Shown: positions 34,290 to 35,915 of the stretch, in pieces
Numbering within the stretch: the first letter of the stretch is position 1
Layout: the number at the start of each line of letters is the position of its first letter
Assembly: GCA_047629195.1 (NCBI GenBank)
Contig: JBLHWY010000054.1
Coordinates: 1 to 35,915, forward strand
Direction: 5' to 3'
Source of the DNA: UBA4582 sp047629195
GTDB taxonomy: Bacteria > Pseudomonadota > Gammaproteobacteria > Pseudomonadales > Azotimanducaceae
Length of the DNA stretch: 35,915 nt
The notes under the pieces: model-generated
The model's input: only the letters and a program-made list of their open reading frames with translations
What the model was told of the DNA's origin: nothing
Databases searched by the model: none
Translations under genes and position numbers: made by a program

Positions 34290-35741
34290 GTGAGTGATCG
34301 TAACGAACCTAACGAGAGTCAAGAAGCGATGCTGGATAAGTTATGCCAGCTGTTTGGTGCAAAGATCGAGCATAGCGATATTGCAAAACAAACCTATGGC
34401 TTAGACTGGACTCGGTTCTATGAGCCGCATCCGCTATGCATCTTTTTCCCTGAGGATAATGCTGATGTTAGCGCTATGGTTCGATTTGCAGTGGAACATG
34501 AATTGGCAATTGTACCTTCGGGTGGACGTACAGGACTGAGTGGTGGTGCAGTCGCAAGACAGCACGAAATTGTTGTGTCATTTGAGAAGATGAACAAGAT
34601 TTTGTCTTATGACAAAGTTGACGAGATAGTGGAAGTGCAAGCCGGCGTGATAACTCAGGTTTTACAAAACTTTGCGCTTGAAAATGACCGCTACTATCCG
34701 GTCGATTTTGCCTCCTCAGGGTCCAGCCAAATTGGTGGAAACATTGCGACGAATGCGGGCGGTATTAAAGTCCTTCGTTATGGCCTAACTCGTCAATGGG
34801 TTGCGGGCTTGAAGGTTGTGACTGGCACCGGAGAAATATTGGAGCTGAACAAAGGCCTAACAAAAAATGCAACGGGTTATGATCTGCGTCATTTGTTTAT
34901 AGGTTCGGAAGGTACGCTGGGGCTAATTGTTGAAGCCTCAATTAAATTGACAAATAGGCCCGCCAATTTGTCAGTTGCTTTTCTAGCTGTACCCAAGATG
35001 GCCGATTGTATCTCTGTGCTCAACACATTTAAGCAAGCGTTAAACCTTACTGCGTTCGAGTTCTTATCCCATGAAGCACTTTGCCATGTGCTTCGAGAAA
35101 GCGATGAATCAGCGCCATTTGATATTGCGAGCGACTATTATGTGCTAGCAGAATACGAGTCGCCATTGGGTCAAGATTCAGGCTCAGATTCAGGCTCAGG
35201 TTCAGACACGGAAGCAGCAGTACTCGCTGTTTTTGAGTCCTGCGTTGAGCAAGGCTGGGTGATCGATGGCGTGATCAGCCAGAGTGAAGCTCAGGCTAGG
35301 CGCCTCTGGCGTTATAGAGAAGGCATTTCCGAATCGATTACACCTTTTACACCCTACAAAAATGATATTGCGGTGCGTATTTCAAAAATACCTGAACTAC
35401 TTGAGGCCGTCGAGCATGTCATTGCGCAGCGTTGCCCCGAGTTCGAAATTGTCTGGTTTGGACATATTGGCGATGGCAATGTACATCTCAATATCCTGAA
35501 GCCGGCTGACTGGGAAACTGAGACCTTTAAGTCGGCTTGTGAAATTGTCAGTGAAGAGGTGATGGCAATCGTTGCAACATTTGAAGGCAGCATTTCTGCT
35601 GAGCACGGGGTTGGGTTGCTAAAAAGAAATCAGCTGCCCTATTCGCGCTCTGAGGAAGAAATAAGACTAATGAAGTCGATCAAGCAAGTGTTTGATCCGA
35701 CGGGGATTATGAATCCAGGTAAAATGTTTCCAGCCTCGTGA
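34290..35741 (+). CDS. FAD-binding GlcD-type dehydrogenase, probably D-2-hydroxyglutarate or D-lactate dehydrogenase
   Basis: A 483-residue flavoprotein of the FAD_binding_4 plus FAD-oxidase_C family, which oxidises D-2-hydroxyacids. The FAD-binding PSGGRTGLSGG is at residues 76-86, SSQIGGNIATNAGG and GTLGLIVEASIKL follow, and the C-terminal domain has WFGHIGDGNVHLN from about 389 and EHGVG near 438. The specific substrate cannot be read off; location by rpiA recalls the Pseudomonas serA/D-2-hydroxyglutarate dehydrogenase neighbourhood, but serA is not seen here. The start is GTG one base after the fba stop. A Ser/Gly/Asp repeat at about 296-306 is unusual. Convergent with rpiA. Confidence 0.88.
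   Translation: MSDRNEPNESQEAMLDKLCQLFGAKIEHSDIAKQTYGLDWTRFYEPHPLCIFFPEDNADVSAMVRFAVEHELAIVPSGGRTGLSGGAVARQHEIVVSFEKMNKILSYDKVDEIVEVQAGVITQVLQNFALENDRYYPVDFASSGSSQIGGNIATNAGGIKVLRYGLTRQWVAGLKVVTGTGEILELNKGLTKNATGYDLRHLFIGSEGTLGLIVEASIKLTNRPANLSVAFLAVPKMADCISVLNTFKQALNLTAFEFLSHEALCHVLRESDESAPFDIASDYYVLAEYESPLGQDSGSDSGSGSDTEAAVLAVFESCVEQGWVIDGVISQSEAQARRLWRYREGISESITPFTPYKNDIAVRISKIPELLEAVEHVIAQRCPEFEIVWFGHIGDGNVHLNILKPADWETETFKSACEIVSEEVMAIVATFEGSISAEHGVGLLKRNQLPYSRSEEEIRLMKSIKQVFDPTGIMNPGKMFPAS
35175..35207 (+). repeat. 12-bp tandem repeat inside the FAD dehydrogenase gene
   Basis: GATTCAGGCTCA occurs at 35175-35186 and again at 35187-35198, with a degenerate partial third copy following. It encodes DSGSDSGSGSD, probably a flexible surface loop in the C-terminal domain. 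Confidence 0.85.
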
Positions 35742-35754
35742 GGTGTCTGCCACA

Positions 35755-35915
35755 TTACTCGCGGACTTCGACACCCGCGACTGAGCCGATAATTAGTACG
35801 TCTGCAGGACGTAGCGCAAAAATCCCGTTAGTTACCACACCGGTGATGTTATTCAGCCGAGCTTCAAAAGACCTAACCTGATCTGGTGCAATGTCGAGGC
35901 CGTGAATATCCAGAA
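35755..35915 (-). CDS. rpiA: Ribose-5-phosphate isomerase A, C-terminal part (cut by window edge)
   Basis: The last 53 codons are visible on the minus strand, ending in TAA at 35755-35757. The translation LDIHGLDIAPDQVRSFEARL, then NNITGVVTNGIFALRPADV and a final GSVAGVEVRE, matches the RpiA C-terminus (VxDVHGMxIxDP, IxGVVTxGLFAxRxADV). RpiA interconverts ribose-5-phosphate and ribulose-5-phosphate, complementing tkt nearby. The active-site residues are outside the window. It is convergent with the FAD dehydrogenase, 13 bp apart. Confidence 0.88.
   Translation of the reverse strand, partial: LDIHGLDIAPDQVRSFEARLNNITGVVTNGIFALRPADVLIIGSVAGVEVRE

Overview
The window is a continuous stretch of gammaproteobacterial chromosome, about 36 kb, densely packed with housekeeping genes on both strands. 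I see no tRNA, rRNA, insertion sequence, prophage, integrase or CRISPR array. The gene order resembles Pseudomonas and relatives in several blocks: coaD-rsmD | ftsY-ftsE-ftsX-rpoH; hemW-rdgB-DUF4426-yggT-proC-yggS | pilT-pilU; ruvX-yqgE-tonB-gshB | pilG-H-I-J-chpA-chpC. Moderate GC content, the compact layout and the Calvin-type class II aldolase would fit a free-living, perhaps marine, gammaproteobacterium of the broad Pseudomonadales/Cellvibrionales group. That placement is inference, not proof.

Layout. Positions 1-879 (minus) hold the start of coaD and rsmD. Positions 1052-5808 (plus) hold ftsY, ftsE, ftsX, rpoH, a DUF423 membrane protein and trmB. Positions 5818-10518 (minus) hold hemW, rdgB, DUF4426, yggT, proC and yggS. 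Divergent from these, pilT and pilU (10815-13037) encode the type IV pilus retraction ATPases and end in a hairpin. Positions 13160-15976 (minus) hold ruvX, yqgE, a TonB-like protein matching the tonB3 locus of Pseudomonas, and gshB. Positions 16225-26811 (plus) are the Pil-Chp chemosensory cluster: response regulators PilG and PilH, adaptors PilI and ChpC, receptor PilJ, and the giant hybrid kinase ChpA (2220 aa). Positions 26778-29573 (minus) hold rsmE, metF and metK. Positions 29858-35741 (plus) hold tkt, pgk, fba and a GlcD-type FAD dehydrogenase. The C-terminal end of rpiA (minus) closes the window.

How the genes work together. PilT/PilU and the Pil-Chp proteins form one functional theme: surface-sensed control of type IV pilus retraction and twitching, with a TonB3-like protein encoded between the two blocks. 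tkt, pgk, fba and rpiA serve central sugar-phosphate metabolism. metK-metF supply S-adenosylmethionine and methyl-folate, which also feed the methyltransferases encoded here (rsmD, trmB, rsmE).

I find no wholly new system. The most notable points are: a Pil-Chp cluster without local pilK (CheR) or chpB (CheB); a shortened ChpA with a recently duplicated-looking Hpt pair and acidic pentad linkers; loss of metX-metW and epd from otherwise conserved neighbourhoods; a perfect hairpin against the Shine-Dalgarno sequence of fba; a sigma-E-like element upstream of rpoH; and an insertion in HemW.
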